Source of the DNA: Lapillicoccus jejuensis
Lineage (GTDB): Bacteria > Actinomycetota > Actinomycetes > Actinomycetales > Dermatophilaceae
Length of the DNA stretch: 64,000 nt
Direction: 5' to 3'
Assembly: GCF_006715055.1 (NCBI RefSeq)
Contig: NZ_VFMN01000001.1
Location: 1,922,001 to 1,986,000 of the forward strand
The position numbers were made by a program, and so were the translations under genes. Of this stretch, positions 26,370-34,435 are shown piece after piece. Every line of letters starts with the position of its first letter. Positions within the stretch are counted from its first letter, which is position 1. The notes beneath the pieces were generated by a model that was not told the DNA's origin, searched no databases, and saw nothing but the letters and a program-made list of their open reading frames with translations.

Positions 26370-27221
26370 ATGTCTGCCGGGAGCCTCGCGCTCACCTCAC
26401 CGCGCCGCCGCAACCTCGCGGTGGTCTCCAACCTCCTCCTGCTCGTCATCGCGCTGCTCTTCGTCCTGCCGATCGTGTGGATCGTGCTCGGCGCGTTCGA
26501 CGCCACGACGAACCTCTCCGTCAAGATCCCCGACCCGTTCACGCTGCAGAACTTCCAGGACGTCCTCACGCCCGACCAGGCGTGGATCCCGTTGCTCAAC
26601 AGCGTGATCCTCTCGGGCGGCTGCGCCGTCGTCACGGTCGCCGTGGCGGTGCTGGCGGCCTACCCGCTCTCGCGCTACCGGATGCGGATCAACAAGCCGT
26701 TCCTGTACGGCGTCCTGTTCGGCACCTGCCTGCCGATCACCGCGATGATGGTGCCGGTCTACTCGCTCTTCGTCCTCTTCAACGGCCTCAACTCGTTCGT
26801 CGCGATCATCTTCTTCCTCGCGGCGACGAGCCTGCCGATGGCGATCTGGATGATGAAGAACTTCATGGACGGGGTGCCGATCGTCCTCGAGGAGGCGGCC
26901 TGGGTCGACGGCGCGTCGATGCTGCAGACGCTGTGGCGGGTCGTCGTCCCCCTCATGCGCCCGGGCATCGGGGTGGTCTTCATCTTCGTCTTCATCCAGG
27001 CGTGGGGGAACTTCTTCGTCCCCTACATCCTCATCACCAACCAGGAGCAGATGCCGGCGGCGGTGACGATCTACAACTTCTTCGGCGCCTACGGCACCGT
27101 GGCCTACGGCCAGCTCGCCGCGTTCTCGCTGGTCTACTCGCTGCCGGTCCTCGGCCTCTACGCCCTCGTGCAGCGCTTCTCCGGCGGCAGCTTCGCGCTC
27201 GCCGGAGCCGTCAAGGGCTGA
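26370..27221 (+). CDS. ABC sugar permease, MalG-type
   Basis: A 283-residue permease with GGAGG upstream of ATG 26370. Six helices are present, plus the EAA-loop VLEEAAWVDGASMLQTLWRV and the MalG-type PLMRPGIGVVFIFVFIQAWGNFFVPY. It forms the importer with the preceding permease and lipoprotein. The operon continues after a 73-bp gap to the GH38 mannosidase. Confidence 0.95.
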   Translation: MSAGSLALTSPRRRNLAVVSNLLLLVIALLFVLPIVWIVLGAFDATTNLSVKIPDPFTLQNFQDVLTPDQAWIPLLNSVILSGGCAVVTVAVAVLAAYPLSRYRMRINKPFLYGVLFGTCLPITAMMVPVYSLFVLFNGLNSFVAIIFFLAATSLPMAIWMMKNFMDGVPIVLEEAAWVDGASMLQTLWRVVVPLMRPGIGVVFIFVFIQAWGNFFVPYILITNQEQMPAAVTIYNFFGAYGTVAYGQLAAFSLVYSLPVLGLYALVQRFSGGSFALAGAVKG

Positions 27222-27294
27222 CCCGGGCCGCACACCGGACCCCCTCACGTCCACCCGCCCTCCCCTCACCTCGACGACCCCGGAAGGTCCTCCC

Positions 27295-30282
27295 GTGCAC
27301 GACACCGTCGCCCTCATCGAGGCGCGTATCCGCCGCAGCTACAGCCAGCGCGTCGCCCGCGCCACCCACACCGACCACGTGCAGGTCACCGTCGAGACCT
27401 GGGACGTGCCCGACGAGCCGGTCCCCTTCGCGCAGGCCGTGACCCGCGAGTTCGCGCCGCTCGAGGCCGGCACCCCGTGGGGCCGCCCCTGGGGGACGAC
27501 GTGGTTCCGGATCTCCGGCACCGTCCCGTCGTCCTGGGCCGGCGACACCCGGCGCGAGCTGCTCGTCGACCTCGGCTGGGTCGGCGGCAACCCCGGCTTC
27601 CAGTCCGAGGGCCTGTGCTACACCCCGGACGGCACCGTCATCAAGGCGCTCGAGCCGCGCAACTCCTGGGTCCCCGTGACGGCGGCACCGGGCGAGGACT
27701 TCACCGTCCTCGTCGAGGCGGCCTCCAACCCCGACGTCGGCGGCACCTGGACCCACGAGCCGACCCCGATGGGCGACCTCGCCACGGCCCCGCGCCGACC
27801 GCTCTACACGTTCGCGTCGGCCGCCCTCGCGGTCCTCGACGAGGACGTCTTCGCGCTGGAGCGCGACATGTGGGTCCTCATCGGCGTCATGGACGAGCTG
27901 CCCGCGTCGTCGCCGCGCCGGGCCGGGATCCTGCGCGCGCTCGAGCGGGCCGTCGACGTCCTCGACCCCGACGACGTCCCGGCCACCGCGAAGCAGGCGC
28001 GCATCGAGCTGGCCCCCGCGCTGGCCTCGCCGGCCGCGGCCACCTCGCACCGGCTCGTCGGCGTCGGCCACGCGCACATCGACTCGGCGTGGCTGTGGCC
28101 GGTGCGCGAGACCAAGCGCAAGGTCGCCCGCACCTTCTCCAACGTCCTCGACCTCATGGACCGGTACGACGACTTCGTCTTCGCCGCCTCGAGCGCGCAG
28201 CAGTACGCGTGGCTCAAGGAGGACCAGCCTGAGGTCTTCGAGCGGCTGAGGAAGCGCGTCGCCGACGGTCGCTTCGTCCCCGTCGGCGGGATGTGGGTCG
28301 AGTCCGACACCAACCTGCCCGGCGGCGAGGCGATGGCGCGCCAGTTCGTCGCGGGCAAGCGGTTCTTCCTCGAGGAGCTCGGGGTCGAGACCGACGAGGT
28401 GTGGCTGCCCGACAGCTTCGGCTACTCGGGGGCCCTCCCGCAGATCGTCGCCGCGTCGGCCTCGCACTACTTCCTCACCCAGAAGATCAGCTGGAACGAG
28501 ACCAACGTCATGCCGCACCACACCTTCCAGTGGGAGGGCATCGACGGCACCCGGGTCTTCACCCACTTCCCCCCGGTCGACACCTACAACGCCGAGCTCA
28601 CCGCGGTGGAGCTGGCCCGGGCCGAGCGGCAGCACGCGGAGCGGGGGGTGAGCGACCTGTCGCTCGTCCCGTTCGGCTACGGCGACGGCGGCGGCGGGCC
28701 CACCCGCGAGATGGTCGAGACGGCGCGCCGCAAGGCCGACCTCGAGGGCTCGCCGAAGGTCCAGCTGGCCCGGCCCGACGAGTTCTTCGGCCAGGCCGCG
28801 CAGGAGCTGCCCGAGCCGGCCGTCTGGGCGGGCGAGCTCTACCTGGAGTTCCACCGCGGGACCTACACCTCGCAGGCCCGCACCAAGCTCGGCAACCGCC
28901 GCTGCGAGCACCTGCTGCGCGAGGCCGAGCTGTGGGCCGCCACCGCGACGGTGCGCACCGGGGCGACGTACCCCGTCGACGTGCTGCGCGAGGCCTGGGA
29001 GACGGTGCTGCTGCAGCAGTTCCACGACATCCTGCCCGGCTCCTCCATCGCCTGGGTCTACCAGGTGGCCGAGGAGAACTACGCCCGCGTCGAGGCGGCG
29101 CTGACCGCCGTCGTCGACGAGGCGCAGCGCGCGCTGGCCGGCACGGGAGGGCGCACCCTCGTCTTCAACGCCTCCCCCTTCGCGGTCGCCGGGGTCCCGG
29201 CCCTCGGGGCGGGCACCGCCACCCCGGCCGCCGCCCGGGTCGCCGCCGACGGCGACGGCGTCGTCCTCGAGTCCGACGCGGTCACCGCCCGGCTCGACGC
29301 GCAGGGCCACGTCGTCTCGCTCGTCGACCGGCGCACCGGCCGTGACGCGATCGCCCCGGGGGAGAAGGGCAACGAGCTCCTCGTCTTCCGCGACACCCCC
29401 AACCAGTGGGACGCCTGGGACGTCGACAAGGCCTACGAGCGGATGCCGCTCGACGTCGTCGCGACGACCGGGGTCGAGGTCGACGGCGACACCGTCGTCG
29501 TGCGTCGTACGGTCAGCGCGTCCACCGTCGTCCAGCGGGTGCGGCTCTCACCGGACGGCGGGGCGCTGGAGATCGAGACCGAGGTGGACTGGCACGAGAA
29601 GCAGAAGCTGCTCAAGCTCGCGTTCGTCCTCGACGTGCACGCCGAGACCTCGGCGAGCGAGATCCAGTTCGGTCACGTCCGCCGCGCCACCCACACCAAC
29701 ACCTCGTGGGACATGGCCCGCTTCGAGATCTCCGGCCACCGCTGGGTCCGCGTCGACGAGCCCGGCTTCGGTGTCACTCTCGCCAACGACCGGGTCTACG
29801 GACGCGACGTCACGCGGCGCCCCCGCGAGGGCGGCGGCCTGGTCAGCGTCGTGCGCGAGTCGCTGCTGCGCGCCCCGCTCTTCCCCGACCCGCACGCCGA
29901 CCAGGGCACCCACGTCTTCCGGCACGCGCTGCGGGTGGGCGAGCTCCTCGAGGGCGTCGCGGAGGGCTACCGGCTCAACCTGCCCTCGCGCACCGTCGAC
30001 GGTGCCGCCGTCGACGCGCTCGAGCCGCTCGTCGCGGTCGAGGGGGAGGGGATCGTCGTCGAGGCGGTCAAGCTCGCCGAGGACGGGTCGGGCGACGTCG
30101 TCGTGCGCCTCTACGAGGCGCGCGGCACCCGCGCCCGCGGCCGCGTCGTCCCCGGCTTCGACGCCGGTACGGCGACCCGCACGGACCTGCTCGAGCGCGC
30201 CTGGCCCGAGCAGCCCGCCGACGCGCTCGAGCTCGACCTGCGGGCCTTCGAGCTGGTCACCCTCCGGCTGCCGCGCGCCTGA
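27295..30282 (+). CDS. Alpha-mannosidase, glycoside hydrolase family 38
   Basis: A 995-residue cytoplasmic enzyme with no signal peptide, GTG 27295 after GGAAGG. An N-terminal beta-domain precedes the GH38 catalytic region: GHAHIDSAWLWPVRE near residues 257-270 supplies the zinc His and Asp, and WLPDSFGYSG carries the nucleophile Asp373. Central helical and C-terminal beta-sandwich domains follow. It removes alpha-linked mannose from glycans, retaining the anomeric configuration. As the last gene of the ABC operon it probably degrades imported alpha-mannosides. Its last 26 bp overlap the convergent phosphodiesterase gene. Confidence 0.96.
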   Translation: MHDTVALIEARIRRSYSQRVARATHTDHVQVTVETWDVPDEPVPFAQAVTREFAPLEAGTPWGRPWGTTWFRISGTVPSSWAGDTRRELLVDLGWVGGNPGFQSEGLCYTPDGTVIKALEPRNSWVPVTAAPGEDFTVLVEAASNPDVGGTWTHEPTPMGDLATAPRRPLYTFASAALAVLDEDVFALERDMWVLIGVMDELPASSPRRAGILRALERAVDVLDPDDVPATAKQARIELAPALASPAAATSHRLVGVGHAHIDSAWLWPVRETKRKVARTFSNVLDLMDRYDDFVFAASSAQQYAWLKEDQPEVFERLRKRVADGRFVPVGGMWVESDTNLPGGEAMARQFVAGKRFFLEELGVETDEVWLPDSFGYSGALPQIVAASASHYFLTQKISWNETNVMPHHTFQWEGIDGTRVFTHFPPVDTYNAELTAVELARAERQHAERGVSDLSLVPFGYGDGGGGPTREMVETARRKADLEGSPKVQLARPDEFFGQAAQELPEPAVWAGELYLEFHRGTYTSQARTKLGNRRCEHLLREAELWAATATVRTGATYPVDVLREAWETVLLQQFHDILPGSSIAWVYQVAEENYARVEAALTAVVDEAQRALAGTGGRTLVFNASPFAVAGVPALGAGTATPAAARVAADGDGVVLESDAVTARLDAQGHVVSLVDRRTGRDAIAPGEKGNELLVFRDTPNQWDAWDVDKAYERMPLDVVATTGVEVDGDTVVVRRTVSASTVVQRVRLSPDGGALEIETEVDWHEKQKLLKLAFVLDVHAETSASEIQFGHVRRATHTNTSWDMARFEISGHRWVRVDEPGFGVTLANDRVYGRDVTRRPREGGGLVSVVRESLLRAPLFPDPHADQGTHVFRHALRVGELLEGVAEGYRLNLPSRTVDGAAVDALEPLVAVEGEGIVVEAVKLAEDGSGDVVVRLYEARGTRARGRVVPGFDAGTATRTDLLERAWPEQPADALELDLRAFELVTLRLPRA

Positions 30283-31090
30283 CCCGCGGCCGGGCGGGCC
30301 CGGGCGCGGGGACGACCCACTCGCCGCGGGACAGCAGGACCTCGCGCAGGACGTCGGGGCGGTCGGTGACGACCGCCCCGACGCCCGCGTCGAGCAGGTG
30401 CCGCATGGTCGGGGCGTCGTCCACCGTCCAGACCGCGACCCGGACGCCGAGGCCGTCGGCCATCCCGACGAGCCGGGTCAGCACCGCGGGCCGTCGCACC
30501 AGCGCCCACGGCACGTGGGCGAACTCGCCCGTCGCGACCGTCCGGTGCGGCCGGACGCCGGTGCGGGCCGCGGTGACCAGCGCGGCCAGCGCCCGCCACC
30601 CCAGCGCCGTCCGCACGCCCGGGAGGTCGGCGCGCACCTGCGCCAGCCAGCCGTCCCACGCCCCGGCGACGCACACGCGCTCGGCCGCACCGGCCCGCGC
30701 CACCGCCTCGACGAGCGGGCCGACGGCGGCCCGGTCCTTGACGTCCACCGCGATACGGCTTCCCGGGAAGGCGTCGAGCACCTCGTCGAGGGTCGGCACG
30801 AGCCCGCCGCCGGTGACCCGCAGGCGACGGACCTCCTCGAGGGTCCGGTCGCGCGCCCGCCCGCGGCCGTCGGTGGTCCGGTCCAGCCTCGCGTCGTGCA
30901 GGCAGAGCAGCCGGCCGTCGGCGGTGAGCCGCACGTCGGTCTCGAGGTAGCGCACGCCCAGCGCGGCGGCGAGCGCGAAGGCGGCGTAGGTGTTCTCGGG
31001 CGCCAGCCCGGCACCGCCGCGGTGCGCGAGGGCCAACGGCCCCGGCTCGTCCCCGTACGGCGCGCCGGACCTCCCGGTCGACGTGCTCAC
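30257..31090 (-). CDS. Glycerophosphodiester phosphodiesterase
   Basis: 277 residues from GTG 31090, overlapping the preceding glycosyltransferase stop by GTGA. Catalytic motifs are AHRGGAGLAPENTYAAF (His-Arg and the metal Glu), ETDVRLTADGRLLCLHD (Glu-Asp and catalytic His) and VWTVDD near the end. It hydrolyses glycerophosphodiesters, or possibly related polyol-phosphate polymers, to glycerol-3-phosphate and an alcohol. No signal peptide is evident. Linkage to two GT4 mannosyltransferase-like genes suggests a role in membrane glycolipid turnover; this is inference. Confidence 0.9.
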   Translation of the reverse strand: MSTSTGRSGAPYGDEPGPLALAHRGGAGLAPENTYAAFALAAALGVRYLETDVRLTADGRLLCLHDARLDRTTDGRGRARDRTLEEVRRLRVTGGGLVPTLDEVLDAFPGSRIAVDVKDRAAVGPLVEAVARAGAAERVCVAGAWDGWLAQVRADLPGVRTALGWRALAALVTAARTGVRPHRTVATGEFAHVPWALVRRPAVLTRLVGMADGLGVRVAVWTVDDAPTMRHLLDAGVGAVVTDRPDVLREVLLSRGEWVVPAPGPARPRVRRAAAGG

Positions 31091-32181
31091 GCCGCCGCCC
31101 CGTGCAGGGCGAGCAGCCGCGCCGTCGTGCGGTCCCAGGGGAACTCCTCGGCCCGGGCGCGGGCGGCGGCCCGGCGTCGGGCCGGGGGGACGGCGAGGAC
31201 CTGCGCCACCGCGTCGGCGAGCGCCGCGGGGTCGGGGTCGGCCACCGCGCCGGCGTCCCCGACGACGAGCTCGGCGAGGGCGGAGGTGCGGGCGGCGACG
31301 ACGGGGGTGCCGCAGGCGAGGGCCTCGAGCGCGGCGAGGCCGAAGGTCTCGATGGGGCCGGGTGCGAGCACGACGTCGGCGGCGCCGAGCAGGTCGGCGA
31401 CGGCGCGCCGCTCCGGGAGGTGGCCGACGAAGGTCACCGGCCGGCCCCGGGCCATCCGCTGCAGCGTCCGGCGGGCGGGGCCGTCGCCGGCGACCACGAG
31501 CCGGGCGCGCACGCCGCGCCGGGCCAGGTGGTCCAGGGCGTCGACCGCGAGGTCGGGCCGCTTCTCCCGGGAGAGGCGGCTGCACACGACGACGAGGGGC
31601 GCGTCGGGCGGCCGCACCGCGCGCAGCCGGGGACGGAAGAGCGCCAGGTCGACGCCCAGGGGCACGTGCTCCGTCGCGGCGCCGATCCGCTCGAGCTCGC
31701 GCGCGGCGAACCTCGTCGTCGTGACGACGCGGTCGAACCGCTCGACGGTCCCGGCGTTGTGCCGGTCGACCACCGGGCGCCAGCGGTCGGGGCCGAACGG
31801 GGAGAAGGCGGCGAGGACGCCGGCGAGCTGCTCGTGCAGGAAGACCGTCGACGGCACCCCGGCCGACCGGGCCCAGTCGCCGAGGCCCCGCAGGGTGAGC
31901 CGGTCCGACACCTCGAGGCGGTCGGGCCGCAGTGCGTCGAGCAGGTCGGTCACCGGACGCAGCCGGGTCAGGGCGCGGTAGCCACCCGAGCCGGGGACCG
32001 CGAGGCCGGGCAGGACCACGTGCCGCCCCCATTCCCGGGAGATGTCTTCCGGGGACCCGCCGGGGGTGACGACGACGAGCTCGTGGCCGGCCTCCCGGTA
32101 GCCGGTCCCCAGTGCCCGGAGGGTGGTCCGGATGCCGCCGCTGTGCGCGGCCCAGGCGTTGGCGACGTGGACGATGCGCAT
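31087..32181 (-). CDS. GT4 glycosyltransferase (PimC-like mannosyltransferase)
   Basis: 364 residues from ATG 32181. The N-terminus MRIVHVANAWAAHSGGIRTTL and the C-terminal GT4 signature (VVCSRLSREKRPDLAVDAL, GPIETFGLAALEALACGTPVV with the E-x7-E motif) are those of retaining GT-B enzymes. The closest remembered relatives are actinobacterial PimC-like alpha-mannosyltransferases acting on glycolipids. It sits 10 bp after a second GT4 and overlaps the phosphodiesterase. GDP-mannose as donor is inferred from the family, not shown by the sequence. Confidence 0.88.
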   Translation of the reverse strand: MRIVHVANAWAAHSGGIRTTLRALGTGYREAGHELVVVTPGGSPEDISREWGRHVVLPGLAVPGSGGYRALTRLRPVTDLLDALRPDRLEVSDRLTLRGLGDWARSAGVPSTVFLHEQLAGVLAAFSPFGPDRWRPVVDRHNAGTVERFDRVVTTTRFAARELERIGAATEHVPLGVDLALFRPRLRAVRPPDAPLVVVCSRLSREKRPDLAVDALDHLARRGVRARLVVAGDGPARRTLQRMARGRPVTFVGHLPERRAVADLLGAADVVLAPGPIETFGLAALEALACGTPVVAARTSALAELVVGDAGAVADPDPAALADAVAQVLAVPPARRRAAARARAEEFPWDRTTARLLALHGAAA

Positions 32182-32191
32182 GGGCCCGGCC

Positions 32192-33310
32192 TCAGGCGGT
32201 CCGCAGCCGGACCGCGCGGACCGCGCGGTAGTGGTCGACGAGGCGCCCGCAGACGCTCTCCCAGGTGCGCCCGCGGACGGCGTCGTACGCCGCCGCGCCC
32301 ATCGCCTCGCGCTTGCGGCGGTCGCCGACGAGGTCGGCCACCCGCTCGCGCAGCACAGCCGTGTCGCCCGGTGGGTAGAGCCAGCCCGTACGGCTCGAGT
32401 CGACGAGGTCGAGCAGCCCACCGGCCCCGGCGGCCACGACGGGGACGCCGCTCGCCATCGCCTCCTGGGCGGCCTGGCAGAACGTCTCGTGCGGCCCGGT
32501 CTGGACGGCGACGTCGAGCCCGGCCGTCTCGCGGGACAGGGCCGCGCCGCCGAGGAGGCCGGTGAAGCGGGCGGTGGGCAGCACCCGTCGCAGCTCCTCC
32601 CGCTCGGGGCCGTCGCCGACGACGACGAGCTCGACGCCCGGCAGGTCGGCGACCGCGGCGAGGTCGGCGATCCGCTTCTCGGCGGCCAGCCGACCGACGA
32701 ACCCGACCCGCACGACCCCGTCCGCCGGGTCGCGGTGCCGGTGCGAGGGGTGGAAGGCGGCGACGTCGACCCCGCGCGGCCACACGAGGACCCGGGGCAC
32801 GCCGTGCGCGCTCAGCTGGCGGGCCACCGTGGCCGTGGGCGCGAGGGTGACGTCGGCCCGCTCGTGGATCGACACGACCCGGCGCCACAGGGCGCTCGTG
32901 ACGGGTGCGTGCCCCAGCCGGGTGTACTGGGCGGCGTAGCCCGGCACGTCGGTCTGGTAGACCGCGACGACGGGGATCCCGAGCCGACCCGCGGCGCGCA
33001 CGACGGGGCCGCCGAGGACGAAGGGCGAGGCCAGGTGGACGACGTCGGGCCGCAGCGCCTCGAGCTCGCGCGCCAGGCGGGCGGCCGAGGCCAGGGACAC
33101 CCGCACCTGCGGGTAGCCGGGCAGCCCCACCGAGGGCAGACCGGTCACGCGGGCGCCCTCGCAGTCCCCGGGCGGGTCGCCGGGGGTCAGGACGTGGGCC
33201 TCGTGACCGTGCGCCACGAGGTGGCGCAGGACCTGGATGACCGAACGGGTCACGCCGTTGACGTGCGGCAGGAAGGACTCGGTCACGACGGCCACCCTCA
33301 CGGCCTCCAT
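32192..33310 (-). CDS. GT4 glycosyltransferase (MgtA-like alpha-mannosyltransferase)
   Basis: 372 residues from ATG 33310; the long upstream extension is non-coding. VRVAVVTESFLPHVNGVTRSV is the N-terminal hallmark of GDP-mannose-dependent alpha-mannosyltransferases such as mycobacterial MgtA. FVGRLAAEKRIADL and HETFCQAAQEAMASGVPVV give the GT4 donor site. In mycobacteria and corynebacteria such enzymes mannosylate glucuronyl-diacylglycerol. First gene of a three-gene leftward operon with the PimC-like enzyme and the phosphodiesterase. Confidence 0.9.
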   Translation of the reverse strand: MEAVRVAVVTESFLPHVNGVTRSVIQVLRHLVAHGHEAHVLTPGDPPGDCEGARVTGLPSVGLPGYPQVRVSLASAARLARELEALRPDVVHLASPFVLGGPVVRAAGRLGIPVVAVYQTDVPGYAAQYTRLGHAPVTSALWRRVVSIHERADVTLAPTATVARQLSAHGVPRVLVWPRGVDVAAFHPSHRHRDPADGVVRVGFVGRLAAEKRIADLAAVADLPGVELVVVGDGPEREELRRVLPTARFTGLLGGAALSRETAGLDVAVQTGPHETFCQAAQEAMASGVPVVAAGAGGLLDLVDSSRTGWLYPPGDTAVLRERVADLVGDRRKREAMGAAAYDAVRGRTWESVCGRLVDHYRAVRAVRLRTA

Positions 33311-33408
33311 GAGAGCAAGCCCGGGTGGTGCGGTCGGTGGTCGCCCGGTGACGCGTCCCGGTCGCGGAGGTGAACAGTCGGAAGGCCCGCGCCGGGCACG
33401 ACGGCGGC

Positions 33409-33612
33409 TCAGTGCGAGGGCGTCGTCCGGGTCCAGACGGTGGTGCCGGCCTCGTCGGCGCGGCGGCGGGCGTCGAGGACGTCGAGGGCGCCGGGCGTCG
33501 GCGCGGGGTCCATGGCGACGAGGTGGCGGCGCACCCACCGGCGCAGCGTGGAGCGGGCCGGGGACACGGTCCGCGAGCGGGTGGACGAGGTGGGGTGGAC
33601 GACGTGGGTCAT
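33409..33612 (-). CDS. Small hypothetical protein
   Basis: A 67-residue reading frame, MTHVVHPTSSTRSRTVSPAR then TLRRWVRRHLVAMDPAPTPGALDVLDARRRAD. The second half has the look of real coding sequence (amphipathic basic helix then acidic-basic helix), but I recognise no family. It is the only candidate gene in the 500-bp gap between the glycosyltransferase operon and the DUF4395 gene; the rest of that gap shows nothing I can name. Confidence 0.4.
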   Translation of the reverse strand: MTHVVHPTSSTRSRTVSPARSTLRRWVRRHLVAMDPAPTPGALDVLDARRRADEAGTTVWTRTTPSH

Positions 33613-33815
33613 GGGGATCTCGGCGTTCTGTGGGGATCGGTGGCGACTGGGACCACCGTCGTCCGAGCGTGTTCGACCAACCTGTGCCGGGCCGCAGTCC
33701 CGCCCATGTGTCGGCTGCGGGGTCGCTGGGTGGTGCGTGCACGACGGCGGTCCGCCACCTGACCGCGGGCTGGACGTGCCGCACAGAGGCCATTGACGAG
33801 GCATAATCTCGTGTT

Positions 33816-34325
33816 ATGGCACCTGTGAGGTCGGCGTTCGGTTTTCCCGACGTGGTCAACGAGAAGGCGGCCCGCTGCGTGGCCGCCGGGGTCGTCGCGC
33901 TGACCGCGTGCACCCTCGCCAGCGGGTGGCTGTGGCTGAGCGCCCTGCTCGCCGTCGGGTTCGCGCTGCGGGTCGCGGCGGGGCCCCGGTGGAGCCCGCT
34001 CGGCCGGCTCGCCGCCGGCGTCGTCGCCCCGCGACTGGGACCGCCGCGCCTCGTCTCCGGCACGCCCAAGCGCTTCGCCCAAGCGGTCGGCCTGACGTTC
34101 ACCCTCGCGGCCACCGCGGCCCTCGTCCTCGGTGCGCCGACGGTCACCGTCGTGCTCCTCGCCGTGCTCCTGGTCTTCGCCACCCTCGAGGCCGTCCTCG
34201 GCTTCTGCGCCGGCTGCTGGGTCTTCGCCCGGCTCATCCGCCTCGGGGTCGTGCGCGACGACGTCTGCGTCGAGTGCGCCGACCTGGGCGCGCGCCGGCG
34301 CCCCGCGCAGCTCGAGGCGCACTGA
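33816..34325 (+). CDS. DUF4395 membrane protein
   Basis: 169 residues with four hydrophobic helices. It opens FGFPDVVNEKAARCVAAGVV and contains LGFCAGCWVFARL, the Cys-x-x-Cys segment typical of DUF4395. Members are often found with thioredoxin or rhodanese genes, hinting at a redox role, but no such partner is adjacent here. TAATCT at 33804-33809 ends six bases before ATG 33816, an almost ideal -10 box for a leaderless transcript. Confidence 0.88.
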   Translation: MAPVRSAFGFPDVVNEKAARCVAAGVVALTACTLASGWLWLSALLAVGFALRVAAGPRWSPLGRLAAGVVAPRLGPPRLVSGTPKRFAQAVGLTFTLAATAALVLGAPTVTVVLLAVLLVFATLEAVLGFCAGCWVFARLIRLGVVRDDVCVECADLGARRRPAQLEAH

Positions 34326-34435
34326 CCCGCGCGCTCACGGCCCGTTCTCAGCGCGCGCCCAGCCGGGTCCCGGGTTAGCGTCGCAGGACAGTGTCGTCCG
34401 GGAGGGCGGGCGACCTCCCGACGGAAGAGATGCGC

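Noticed and set aside
33793-33809. TTGACG and TAATCT before the DUF4395 gene as a -35/-10 pair
   Set aside because: Only five bases separate them; TAATCT alone is kept as a -10 box.
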